DNA of 8,941 bases, taken from positions 1 through 8,941 of the forward strand of contig JAICSD010000155.1 of assembly GCA_025937075.1 (NCBI GenBank). Reading direction: 5' to 3'. Source of the DNA: Vicinamibacteria bacterium. GTDB taxonomy: Bacteria; Acidobacteriota; Vicinamibacteria; Vicinamibacterales; 2-12-FULL-66-21. Under the pieces are notes generated by a model that saw only the letters and a list, made by a program, of their open reading frames with translations, was not told the DNA's origin and did no database searches. Shown piece by piece: positions 1 through 6,859 of the stretch. Within the stretch, counting starts at the first letter, position 1. Each line of letters opens with the position of its first letter. A program made the position numbers and the translations under genes.

Positions 1-927
1 GCCGATGAACTTCGCCAGCGTCCCGTCAGGGCGATCGATGCCGACTTGGTAGGCGCGATTCGTTCCGGGGTTCGGCCGCACCGGCCAGACGGTATTGAGA
101 TCGGGGTTCTCGTCCGCGAGACGCTCGTAGCTGCCGCGCGTCCGCAGGAGGCTCGGATTGCGCGCGAAGTACCGCGTCGGCACGAGATCCACGTGCAGCG
201 CGGAATCGTTCGTATTCCGGTAATCCCGTCCCGCATCATCTTCCGTGATGCCCCACTCGCCGCGATCGAGCGTGTTCAGGATCTCGAAGCTGCCGTTCTT
301 CAGCCGCAGCTCGATGTCGCTCTGCCCCGCGGTGTGCATGACGTTGTCGAGGCCCCACGCGAAGCCGTTCGCGTTCTCCTGCGGATCGATCCCGCGCCGG
401 CCGTAGCGGTTGGTGACCAGCTCCTTCGTGTCGGCTTTCAGATCGCCGTCCGTGTCGCGCATCAGCCAGACGTTCGGCGGCTCGGCGACGAGGACGCCGC
501 GATCGAGGATCTTCAGCGACCGTCCGAGGACGAGGCCGTCGGCGAACACCGTCCGCTTGTCCATGCGGCCATCGTGATCGGTGTCCTCGAGCACGACGAC
601 GCGTCCGATAGGATCGTTCTCAGTCGACCCGGTGATGTCCTGCATGAAGCCGGGCATCTCGACGACCCACAGGCGTCCCTGCAGATCCCAGTCGAGCGCG
701 ACCGGCTCCTGGACCAGCGGCTCGCTGGCCACCAGCTCCACGCGATAGCCGGGAGGCATGTAGAACGTCTTCAGTTCGTCCTCGGCCGAGAGCGCCGGCG
801 ACTCGTTCGAGACTTTCTGGACCTCGGGCGGCCACGGGCGATTTGCCTGGGAGCTCTGCAGGCCGACGGCACTGGCCAGCGCCGTCGAAAGAAGAACCGC
901 AAAGGGAACGAGTCGGCCGGAAGACAT
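1..927 (-). CDS. Exported TIGR02604-type 'membrane-bound dehydrogenase' beta-propeller protein, C-terminus cut by window edge
   Basis: Reading from ATG 927-925 to the left edge gives 309 open codons with no stop, so the gene continues outside the window. Residues 1-21 look like a Sec signal peptide: Arg5, then a hydrophobic run ending in ALASA. The mature part resembles the PVC/Acidobacteria family known as 'putative membrane-bound dehydrogenase domain' (TIGR02604/DUF7133 kind). It has the characteristic opening PPGYRVELVASEP (58-70) followed by RLWVVEMPGF (85-94), and two Asp-rich loops, DTDHDGRMD (115-123) and DTDGDLKAD (158-166), that look like propeller calcium-binding loops. Full-length relatives often add HEAT repeats and a c-type cytochrome domain at the C-terminus; none is visible here. 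The enzymatic reaction of the family is not well established. A weak GAGG lies about 12 nt before the ATG. The gene is divergent from the amidohydrolase, with 36 bp between start codons. Family call good, function uncertain. Confidence 0.85.
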   Translation of the reverse strand, partial: MSSGRLVPFAVLLSTALASAVGLQSSQANRPWPPEVQKVSNESPALSAEDELKTFYMPPGYRVELVASEPLVQEPVALDWDLQGRLWVVEMPGFMQDITGSTENDPIGRVVVLEDTDHDGRMDKRTVFADGLVLGRSLKILDRGVLVAEPPNVWLMRDTDGDLKADTKELVTNRYGRRGIDPQENANGFAWGLDNVMHTAGQSDIELRLKNGSFEILNTLDRGEWGITEDDAGRDYRNTNDSALHVDLVPTRYFARNPSLLRTRGSYERLADENPDLNTVWPVRPNPGTNRAYQVGIDRPDGTLAKFIG

Positions 928-963
928 ATCGGGTGTGCCTCAGCTTCGTGCAGAATACGGGTC

Positions 964-1920
964 GTGTACCAGAGCCGCCGCGAGTTTCTGAGCGTATCCG
1001 CGCTCGCCGTCATGAGCCTCGGCGCGTCGATTGGCGCCGACGCGCAGGAGCCGCCGGAGCCCATCATAGACATTCATCAGCATCTGGGCTACAGCGGGCG
1101 CTCGGACGAGGCATTCCTCGCGCATCAGCAGACGATGGGGATCGCCCGGACGATTCTCCTTCCTGCGGGTCGTCCGGTGAACACACCGTCGACACACGAC
1201 GGCAAGTCGAATGGGCTGGACGCGCAGGCGCTCGGCAACGAGGCGTGTTACCAGTTCGCGCGCCAGCACGGCCGCGCGTTCATGTTCGCGGCGAACGAGG
1301 TCCCGGATCTCCCCGATGCGGCGAAGGAAATCGAACGCTATCTGAAGCGCGGCGCGCTTGCGATCGCGGAGCAGAAGTTCGGCGTCGACTGCGATTCCGC
1401 CGCGATGCAGCGGATTTACGACGTCGCGCGGGCGCACCACGTGCCCGTTCTGATGCACTGGCAGCACGCGATGTACAACTACGGCTTCGACCGCTTCCAC
1501 CGGATGCTCGAGCGCTATCACACCGTCACGTTCATCGGGCACGCGCAGACGTGGTGGGCGAACATCGATGCGAAGGCCGACCAGACGGTCATGTACCCCA
1601 AGGGGCCGGTCACGCGCGGAGGACTCACGGAGCGGTATCTCTCCCACTACCCGAACATGTTCGGCGATCTCTCGGCCGGCTCGGGCCTGAACGCGCTGAC
1701 ACGCGACGAGGCGTTCGCGCGCGACTTCGTCGCACGCCATCAGGACAAGCTGATCTTCGGCAGCGACTGCAGCGACCGCGACGGTCTGGGGACGTCGTGC
1801 CTGGGTGCCCAGATCATAGAGGCCGTACGCCGGCTTGCCCCGAACAAGGCCGCCGAGCGGAAGCTGCTCCACGGCAATGCGGTGCGTGTCTTCCGCCTGA
1901 AGGCGGACGCTACCGTGTGA
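964..1920 (+). CDS. Tat-exported metal-dependent amidohydrolase (Amidohydro_2 type)
   Basis: The product is 318 aa when started at GTG 964. This start is chosen because it puts a twin-arginine signal, SRREFLS (residues 4-10), at the very N-terminus, followed by a hydrophobic stretch to about residue 24. The open frame upstream of it is the antisense of the neighbouring gene. The rest is a TIM-barrel amidohydrolase of the PF04909 kind. Candidate metal and catalytic residues are His38 and His40 (IDIHQH, strand 1), His165 or His168 (VLMHWQH), His193 (FIGHAQ) and Asp268 (FGSDCSD, strand 8). The usual metal-ligand set therefore appears intact. The likely reaction is hydrolysis or decarboxylation of a small organic substrate in the periplasm; the substrate cannot be read from the sequence. 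The ribosome binding site is weak. The last residues, FRLKADATV, are encoded by a palindromic element described separately. A flavin reductase-like gene follows after 55 bp in the same direction. Confidence 0.88.
   Translation: MYQSRREFLSVSALAVMSLGASIGADAQEPPEPIIDIHQHLGYSGRSDEAFLAHQQTMGIARTILLPAGRPVNTPSTHDGKSNGLDAQALGNEACYQFARQHGRAFMFAANEVPDLPDAAKEIERYLKRGALAIAEQKFGVDCDSAAMQRIYDVARAHHVPVLMHWQHAMYNYGFDRFHRMLERYHTVTFIGHAQTWWANIDAKADQTVMYPKGPVTRGGLTERYLSHYPNMFGDLSAGSGLNALTRDEAFARDFVARHQDKLIFGSDCSDRDGLGTSCLGAQIIEAVRRLAPNKAAERKLLHGNAVRVFRLKADATV
1893..1906. repeat. Palindrome forming the FRLKADAT tail of the amidohydrolase
   Basis: CCGCCT-GA-AGGCGG is a perfect 6-bp inverted repeat with a 2-bp centre. 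It lies inside the final codons of the amidohydrolase and encodes part of the tail FRLKADAT just before the TGA. Similar '(V)FRLKAEAT/KADAT' protein tails are, as I recall, frequent at the ends of unrelated proteins in Vicinamibacteria genomes, which suggests a dispersed short repeat captured by gene ends. Only one copy is visible in this window, so the repeat status rests on memory rather than on the sequence itself. It could also act as a small hairpin near the end of the message, but no T-run follows. Confidence 0.4.
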
Positions 1921-1975
1921 TCGCGGCCCATCCGCACCCGCACGACCCACCCGCGCACGCTCCGAAAGGTGCACA

Positions 1976-2866
1976 ATGAAGGAAATGTCCACCGAATCAG
2001 CACCTGCCAGAGTCGCCGGCATGACCACCTTCGATGCGCTCGTGGTGGACGCCATCCGCGAGACACCGGATTCGACGACGCTGGTGCTGGATACCGGCGC
2101 GCCGGCGAAGTATCGTGCCGGACAATACCTCACGATCGATCCGCATCAGTTCCTCGGGCTGCGGAATCACGTCGCCTATCTCGAGCACCTGAAAGGTCGC
2201 AAGGAGGCGCCGCGCGCGTACTCGATGTGCTCGGCGCCGCACGAGCAGTACGTCGCCGTCACGATCAAGGAAGAGGTGTTCGGCCCGGACACGAAGTATC
2301 CGCCGCTCATCTCCGGATTCCTGACGTATGAGGTGCGCGCCGGCGATCGGATGATCGTCGCCGGCTATACAGGCGCCTACGCGCTGCCGGACAACATCGA
2401 ATCGCGCGCCGATCACATCCTCCATTTGTGCGCCGGCTCCGGCAGCGTGCCGAACTTCTCGATGATCAAGGATTCGCTGTATCGGCACACTCGCCTGCGC
2501 CACACGTTCGTGTACTCGAACAAGACATGGCAGGACGTGATCTTCCGCGACGAGCTGACGCGGCTGCAGAAAGCGCATGGGCCGCGCCTGCGCGTCATCC
2601 ACGCGCTCACGCGCGATCAGGGACCGTTTCCGTCTGACGAGGACGTCCGGACGGGTCGCGTGAACGCCGAACTGCTGGAGGACGCGCTCGGGGATCGGGA
2701 GAGCACGATCATCTATTCCTGCGGACCCGCGATCACCGTCTGGGAGCGCCGGGCGTGCGCGGCCCAGGGCAGAACGCCGCCGCCGCGGTTCCTCGAGAGC
2801 ATGGTGAGCCAGTTGACGACGATCGGCGTACCACGCGAGAAGATCAAGCTCGAAGCGTACGGATGA
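1976..2866 (+). CDS. Ferredoxin-NADP reductase-like FAD/NAD(P)-binding oxidoreductase
   Basis: This 296-aa soluble flavoprotein is of the FNR superfamily and moves electrons between NAD(P)H and an acceptor through FAD. The FAD-binding barrel is residues ~18-140, with the Arg-x-Tyr-Ser motif RAYS at 80-83. The NAD(P)-binding domain is ~145-296, with AGSGSVP at 153-159 (G-x-G-x-x-P) and the C-terminal-half CGP motif at 249-251. It ends in EAYG, like the usual E-x-F/Y terminus of the family. No Cys cluster for a plant-type 2Fe-2S centre is present, so an iron-sulfur partner, if used, is encoded elsewhere. About 25 residues (55-79) sit between the GQYLTI strand and RAYS, longer than in typical reductases. 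ATG 1976 is chosen for its well-placed AAAGG 6 nt upstream; ATGs at residues 4 and 16 are less well served. It follows the amidohydrolase by 55 bp and probably shares its transcript, but a functional link is only inferred. Confidence 0.87.
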   Translation: MKEMSTESAPARVAGMTTFDALVVDAIRETPDSTTLVLDTGAPAKYRAGQYLTIDPHQFLGLRNHVAYLEHLKGRKEAPRAYSMCSAPHEQYVAVTIKEEVFGPDTKYPPLISGFLTYEVRAGDRMIVAGYTGAYALPDNIESRADHILHLCAGSGSVPNFSMIKDSLYRHTRLRHTFVYSNKTWQDVIFRDELTRLQKAHGPRLRVIHALTRDQGPFPSDEDVRTGRVNAELLEDALGDRESTIIYSCGPAITVWERRACAAQGRTPPPRFLESMVSQLTTIGVPREKIKLEAYG

Positions 2867-2993
2867 AGGGCCGCGAGCCCGCGCGCATGGAGGCGCGGTG
2901 TGGTCTCCGCTCGCCTCAGCGTTCGCGCACGCGCATCTCGCGGCGATCGGGCGGTGATGATGGTCGTCGGCCTGTCGGACCGGGTTGAACGGC

Positions 2994-3641
2994 TCAGGCC
3001 TCCGCGTACCTCTTTGCCGCCGCGAGATCCCGTCGTAGCTCCTCGGCATTCCGCCGGGGCCCGTACCCGGGCGTATCGCGCTGGATGCGCCAGCCCTCCT
3101 TCAGCGGGCCAGCGTCGACGGTATCGAATCCGAACTGGTCCAGCAGGTGTGTCACCGTTGCCTTCGCATCGGGATCGTCTCCGGCAATCACCAGCGCACG
3201 CCGATCCCGGGTCCCCGCCGCCTGGCCGTCTTTCGTCAGGTCGGCCGCGTAAATGTGGTTGAACGCTTTTACGACCTTCGATGTGGGCAGATGAGCCTGC
3301 AGCAGCTCCGATGTCGTCGTGGACTCGTTGTCCAGCTCGGGGATGTGGCCGTCGCGCTGTGGATAGTAATTGTTCGTGTCGATGACGATCTTGCCAGCCA
3401 ACGGCTCCACGGGAACGCTCCGGTAGTTCTTCAACGGAATCGTGACGACGACGATGTCGCCCGCCTTTGCTGCGTCCTGGACCGTCGCCGCGCGCGCCTT
3501 CGAACCCAGTTCGGTCACGAGCGCGCTCAACGTTTCCGGGCCGCGCGAATTGCTGAGCACAACGTTGTAGCCACTCTTCGCGGCAAGCCGCGCGATCTGA
3601 CTGCCGATGTGCCCTGCGCCGATCAATCCGATTGTCGTCAT
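2994..3641 (-). CDS. NADPH-dependent F420 reductase-family Rossmann oxidoreductase
   Basis: This is a 215-aa cytoplasmic protein. The N-terminal Rossmann fold opens with IGLIGAGHIGSQIA (G8-x-G10-x-x-G13). The second strand ends in S30-N-S-R33, a pattern typical of enzymes that bind the 2'-phosphate of NADPH. IPLKNY (69-74), DTNNYYPQRDG (89-98) and KAFNHIYA (125-132) match the PF03807 'NADP oxidoreductase, coenzyme F420-dependent' family of small dinucleotide-binding proteins. Many bacterial members come from organisms without confirmed F420, so the real hydride acceptor is unknown and the F420 name describes the family only. Length is normal for the family. ATG 3641-3639 is preceded by GAGG with a 4-nt spacer. 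It is divergent from the receiver/ATPase gene (98 bp between starts) and convergent with the flavin reductase gene (127 bp between stops). Confidence 0.85.
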   Translation of the reverse strand: MTTIGLIGAGHIGSQIARLAAKSGYNVVLSNSRGPETLSALVTELGSKARAATVQDAAKAGDIVVVTIPLKNYRSVPVEPLAGKIVIDTNNYYPQRDGHIPELDNESTTTSELLQAHLPTSKVVKAFNHIYAADLTKDGQAAGTRDRRALVIAGDDPDAKATVTHLLDQFGFDTVDAGPLKEGWRIQRDTPGYGPRRNAEELRRDLAAAKRYAEA

Positions 3642-3730
3642 GGGACCTCACGATCTATTCAGAGACGTATACTGTGCCGAGCGAACTCCGCAGTCCGATG
3701 CTCTCCGAGCAGCCTGCATTCCACTCAGCA

Positions 3731-3735
3731 GGAGG
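3731..3735 (+). promoter_or_regulatory. Strong Shine-Dalgarno that sets the start of the receiver/ATPase gene
   Basis: GGAGG, within AGGAGGTG at 3730-3737, sits 4 nt before ATG 3740. The reading frame is open for 36 further codons upstream (from an ATG at 3632), but that stretch would overlap the divergent reductase gene. This site argues clearly for the downstream ATG. Confidence 0.75.
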
Positions 3736-3739
3736 TGCG

Positions 3740-4591
3740 ATGGGCCGAGCTTTGGTCATCGGCAACGACGGGCCCATCTGGACGGCGCTCTGCGCCGGAT
3801 CGCTCCGCGGCCACGCGGTCGAACGCTGCAGCGGCGACGTGGAGGCGCTGCAACTCGTTCGCCAGCACTCCTTCGATGTCGTCCTGACCGCGGCGGAAAC
3901 ACCGATCTCGGAAGATCTCGCGCTCGCGGAAGAGCTGCGCGCGATCAGTCCTGAGCTCCGCATCATCGTGCTCGCGCCCGCTGCGACGCACGACGATCTG
4001 ATCAGTGCTCTGCGCGCGCACGTTTTCGCCTACTTCACCCCTCCGTTCGATGCCGGCGCAATCGCGGACATGATGCGCTCCGCACTGAACGCCTCCCGTT
4101 GGCGTGACGACCTCGAGGTCGTGTCTGCGCTGCCCCACTGGTTCACCCTTCGCGTCTCGTGCCATCTGCTCACGGCCGATCGACTCGTGCGATTCCTCAC
4201 GGAACATCTCACGGTGCTCCCGGAGGATGTGCGCGACCTCGTGCTGGCGGGCTTTCGCGAGATGCTGCTGAATGCGATGGAGCACGGGGCAGGGTTCGAC
4301 CCGACGAAGGCAATCGAGGTCACGGCCGCGAGAACCGGTCGGGCCATCGTGTACCACGTGCGGGACCCGGGCGCCGGCTTCGATCGCGGCGCGTTGTCGC
4401 GCGCCGCAGCGTCACCCGAGCGCGACGAGAACGTGGCGACCGCGATACGTCGCGCGGAGCGTGGTCTTCGTCCGGGCGGCTTCGGGATGCTCATCGCTCG
4501 GCAGATCGCCGACGAGCTCGTCTACAACGAGCGCGGCAACGAAGTACTCATGGTGAAGTACCTCGATCGTCCTGGATCCGCCGTCACTTGA
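3740..4591 (+). CDS. Degenerate receiver domain fused to anti-sigma (RsbW/SpoIIAB-like) ATPase domain
   Basis: The product is 283 aa, cytoplasmic, with two domains. Residues ~2-118 have the length and strand pattern of a response-regulator receiver (ALVIGND, FDVVLTAAETP, LRIIVLAP, VFAYFTPPFD). The phosphorylation chemistry is missing: the position of the acceptor Asp is Ala51, the switch Thr/Ser position is Ala79 and the invariant Lys position is Pro101. Residues ~145-275 form a HATPase_c_2 domain like anti-sigma serine kinases, with an N-box EMLLNAMEH (Glu174, Asn178, His182), a G1 box DPGAGF (209-214) and a G2 box GGFGMLIA (246-253). These are intact enough to predict ATP binding. Such domains usually bind a sigma factor or phosphorylate a STAS-domain antagonist, but neither partner is encoded in this window. 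The role is probably regulatory, with the receiver serving as a phosphorylation-independent docking module. Its 3' end overlaps that of the convergent outer-membrane gene by 8 bp. Confidence 0.85.
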   Translation: MGRALVIGNDGPIWTALCAGSLRGHAVERCSGDVEALQLVRQHSFDVVLTAAETPISEDLALAEELRAISPELRIIVLAPAATHDDLISALRAHVFAYFTPPFDAGAIADMMRSALNASRWRDDLEVVSALPHWFTLRVSCHLLTADRLVRFLTEHLTVLPEDVRDLVLAGFREMLLNAMEHGAGFDPTKAIEVTAARTGRAIVYHVRDPGAGFDRGALSRAAASPERDENVATAIRRAERGLRPGGFGMLIARQIADELVYNERGNEVLMVKYLDRPGSAVT

Positions 4592-5336
4592 ATCGGACAT
4601 GCAGTCCGACGACGATGGGGAAGGTCAGCCGCCCCGTATCGTTGTTGATGTCTTCGAGCCCCGTCCCCGCGAACTGATCGACCTCGGACAACCCGCTCAC
4701 GTGTCTCAGCCCGAGTTGCGCAGTGAGATCGAGCTGCTCGGCGATTCGGAAGAGGACGCCCGCGCCGATCGTCCACGTAAAGGCTGCCGTCCGATCGTAG
4801 AAATCGGTCGAACTGAACACCAGGTTGGACTGGGGCGCCGCAAACAGCGCGTTGATGCGGTCGATGAACGCCAGCCCGATCGTGCCTTCGCCGTAGACGC
4901 GCAGATCGTGACGCGACAGCGGGACGTACCGCCGCAACCCGAAATCCAGCCCGAAAGCTTTGTAATCGGAATATTGCCCGTACAGGCTCGAGGGCCCGAT
5001 ATCGCCCAGGCGCACCAGGTCGGCATCGGCGGACTGGTAGGTGAAGACCCCGCGCAGCTCCGAGACGTCGTCCAGCATGTAACCACCGCCGAACCGCAAC
5101 TGTATGCCGGTGCCGTAGACGTCACCGTATGAGTTCGGCAGGATTGCTGTTGCCTGGCCCTGCAGCATCCCGATCGCGCCAGAGTTCACGTTGCCATTGA
5201 TGCTCGTGTCAATTCCGACGCCAAAGTCGGCGACCCAGCGCGATTCGTTCGCCTGAGCCTGCGCACGAGCGTCGTGCGCGCCGAACAATGGGATGGATAA
5301 CACCGACCACAAGACGAAACCGCGATGAATAGTCAC
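4584..5336 (-). CDS. Outer-membrane beta-barrel protein with signal peptide
   Basis: The product is 250 aa from a GTG start. Residues 1-25 are a signal peptide (His4-Arg5, hydrophobic core FVLWSVLSIPLFGA, cleavage after ARA). The mature protein alternates hydrophobic and polar residues in strand-sized stretches rich in Gly and aromatics, for example WVADFGVGID (34-43), TGIQLRFGGGYML (76-88), AFGLDFGLRRYV (127-138), LRVYGEGTIGLAFI (145-158), FTWTIGAGVLFRI (186-198) and LDLTAQLGLRHVSG (202-215). It ends in VVGLHVRFK, with a penultimate Phe typical of Bam-recognised barrels. Size and layout suit an 8- to 10-strand barrel of the general OmpW/OmpA-like outer-membrane class. No specific ligand or pore function can be read. 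The GTG is favoured by an ideal Shine-Dalgarno; the long open frame further upstream is antisense to the NADH dehydrogenase gene. Confidence 0.8.
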   Translation of the reverse strand: MTIHRGFVLWSVLSIPLFGAHDARAQAQANESRWVADFGVGIDTSINGNVNSGAIGMLQGQATAILPNSYGDVYGTGIQLRFGGGYMLDDVSELRGVFTYQSADADLVRLGDIGPSSLYGQYSDYKAFGLDFGLRRYVPLSRHDLRVYGEGTIGLAFIDRINALFAAPQSNLVFSSTDFYDRTAAFTWTIGAGVLFRIAEQLDLTAQLGLRHVSGLSEVDQFAGTGLEDINNDTGRLTFPIVVGLHVRFK

Positions 5337-5342
5337 GACATG

Positions 5343-5348
5343 CTCCTT
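5343..5348 (-). promoter_or_regulatory. Shine-Dalgarno deciding the GTG start of the beta-barrel gene
   Basis: On the minus strand this reads AAGGAG and is followed after 6 nt by GTG (5336-5334), which opens directly into a signal peptide. A nearby ATG at 5341-5339 is out of frame and runs into TGA after two codons, so the GTG is the likely initiator. Confidence 0.7.
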
Positions 5349-5381
5349 GGTGTGATCGGGCGATCTGCGAAAGCTCAGAAT

Positions 5382-5401
5382 GCCCACGTCATCTCGTGGG
5401 C
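5382..5401. promoter_or_regulatory. Perfect 7-bp inverted repeat in the divergent region before the beta-barrel gene
   Basis: GCCCACG - TCATCT - CGTGGGC is a perfect 7-bp palindrome with a 6-nt centre. It lies 46 bp upstream of the beta-barrel start and about 145 bp upstream of the NADH dehydrogenase start, inside the 210-bp divergent spacer. It could be an operator for a dimeric regulator or a hairpin in the barrel gene's 5' untranslated region. There is no T-run, so a terminator is unlikely. Nothing else distinctive was seen in 5337-5546. Confidence 0.4.
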
Positions 5402-5546
5402 CGTAGTGGAGGTTTCGGCGACGCCTGCGCCCGAATTCCAGCCGATTCGAGGTTGATCGTTCAGCCGCAGCGGGGATGAGCACGACGTGTGCCGCGCCGG
5501 CAGATTGCGCGCGGCCGAGGTTTCGTATGGCGATACGATCAGAAGC

Positions 5547-6854
5547 ATGCGCATCATCATCGTGGGAGGAGGATTCGCCGGCGTGCCCACGGCGCGTCAC
5601 CTGGAGCGCCGATTGCGCTCGCGGCCCGACGTCGAGATCACGCTCGTCAGCCGCGACAACTTCTTCGTTCTCACGCCGCTGTTGTTCGAGGCCTGCTCGG
5701 GACGGCTGGAGCTCCGGCATTGTGCGCAGCCGATCCGTGCGGCGCTCACGCGCACACGCTTCATCGAGGCGACGGTTCAAGACGTCGACGTGAACCGCCA
5801 AACGGTCCGAGTCGGCGTCCCCGGCGCCGCTCCATACGAGCTCCGCTACGACCAGCTGGTCGTTGCGCTTGGCGCGTCGACGAACGAAGCGCTGATTCCC
5901 GGTTCGTCGAACACGTTCACGTTCAAGACCATGGCGGATGCGCTCGCGCTGAGGAACCACGTCATCGAACAGCTCGAGCGCGCGGACGCTTCGTCCGACG
6001 CATCGGCGCGGCGCGGCTGCCTGACGATCGTGATCATCGGCGGCGGGCTCGTCGGCGTGGAGCTGCTGGGCGAGCTCACCGCGTTCGCGGGCGACGTGCT
6101 CCGGTTCTATCCACGCATCCATCGGGATGAGATCCAGTTCCACCTGTTCGAGGCAGGCGGCCGGATCCTGCCGGAGATCGACGAAAAGCTCGCGGCCATC
6201 GCCATGCGTGTACTCCAGGGCCGTCGCGCCGACATTCGAGTATCGACGCCCGTCCGCTCGATCGAGCCTGGACACGTGCATCTGGCGAGCGAAACCATCG
6301 ACGCAGGCACCATCGTGCTTGCGGCCGGCATCGTACCCAGCGTCGTCACCAGCCGAATCGGCGTCGAGCGCGACAAGCGCGGACGAATCGTCGTCGACGC
6401 GGCCATGCAGAGCCGAAGCCACCGCAACGTGTGGGCGCTCGGTGACTGCGCGGCTATTCCAGGGCCGGATGGCCATCTCTACCCGGCGCTCGCGCAGCAC
6501 GCGGTTCGCGAGGCGCGACACCTCGCACGAAACGTGCAGGCGGCCATCGAAGGGCGTCCCACGACGCCGTTCGTGTTCCGCTCTCTCGGCACGATGGCGT
6601 CGCTCGGGCACACGCGCGCGGTCGCGCTCGTGTTCGGCTTCCGGATGAAAGGGTTCTTCGCCTGGTGGCTGCGGCGGACCTACTACCTGTTTCAGATGCC
6701 GCGCTGGGACCGCCGGTTCCGCATCGTCGTCGACTGGACGGTCGCGCTCTTCTTCCGCCCGGACATCACGAAGGTCGGTTTGAAGGTCGAACGGGAGCAG
6801 GTGACGCAGGCGCGCGAGCTGGTGGGCGCCGGGGACGCACGGATGCGCTCCTGA
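5547..6854 (+). CDS. ndh: Type II NADH dehydrogenase (NDH-2), non-proton-pumping NADH:quinone oxidoreductase
   Basis: This 435-aa flavoprotein oxidises NADH and reduces membrane quinone without pumping protons. The FAD-binding fold opens at residue 1 with IIIVGGGFAGVPTA (3-16). The second dinucleotide fold, for NADH, is IVIIGGGLVGVELLGEL (161-177). The conserved FAD-contact motif VWALGDCAAIP is at 295-305 and the quinone-side PALAQHAVREARHLA at 313-327. The C-terminal part (~366-405: GFFAWWLRRTYYLF, then FRIVVDWTVALFF) has the amphipathic and aromatic character by which NDH-2 enzymes dock onto the inner face of the cytoplasmic membrane. Length is normal for the family. ATG 5547 is chosen because the FAD fold starts immediately after it; the ribosome site is weak (AGAAG). 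The gene stands alone: the upstream neighbour is divergent and the downstream neighbour ends 5 bp away on the opposite strand. The family is confident; other flavoprotein quinone reductases of the same fold are the only alternative. Confidence 0.92.
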   Translation: MRIIIVGGGFAGVPTARHLERRLRSRPDVEITLVSRDNFFVLTPLLFEACSGRLELRHCAQPIRAALTRTRFIEATVQDVDVNRQTVRVGVPGAAPYELRYDQLVVALGASTNEALIPGSSNTFTFKTMADALALRNHVIEQLERADASSDASARRGCLTIVIIGGGLVGVELLGELTAFAGDVLRFYPRIHRDEIQFHLFEAGGRILPEIDEKLAAIAMRVLQGRRADIRVSTPVRSIEPGHVHLASETIDAGTIVLAAGIVPSVVTSRIGVERDKRGRIVVDAAMQSRSHRNVWALGDCAAIPGPDGHLYPALAQHAVREARHLARNVQAAIEGRPTTPFVFRSLGTMASLGHTRAVALVFGFRMKGFFAWWLRRTYYLFQMPRWDRRFRIVVDWTVALFFRPDITKVGLKVEREQVTQARELVGAGDARMRS

Positions 6855-6859
6855 CCTCG

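Noticed and set aside
46..963. Long open plus-strand frame continuous with the amidohydrolase
   Set aside because: It is Arg/Val/Asp-rich with no domain and is exactly antisense to the TIGR02604 protein, whose translation has a signal peptide and family motifs. The Tat signal at 964 marks the true start.
940..2133. Long minus-strand open frame opposite the amidohydrolase and reductase
   Set aside because: A high-GC shadow frame with Arg/Val-rich, motif-free translation, overlapping two well-supported genes.
2969..3000. Interrupted inverted repeat GGCCTG...CAGGCC spanning the end of the F420-type reductase gene
   Set aside because: The 20-nt loop, the overlap with the stop codon and the lack of a T-run make it too weak to call as a bidirectional terminator. 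The rest of 2867-2993 showed nothing distinctive.
1997..3049. Long minus-strand open frame opposite the FNR-like reductase
   Set aside because: Arg-rich shadow of a gene with intact RAYS, GSGSVP and CGP motifs; no motif of its own.
3667..3673. TATACT resembling a -10 box between the divergent reductase and receiver/ATPase genes
   Set aside because: GTATAC is self-complementary and no -35-like hexamer lies at 16-18 bp spacing on either strand, so direction and reality cannot be decided.
5337..6611. Long open minus-strand frame continuous with the beta-barrel gene
   Set aside because: It is antisense to the NADH dehydrogenase, has no recognisable motif, and the signal peptide and ideal Shine-Dalgarno place the start at 5336.
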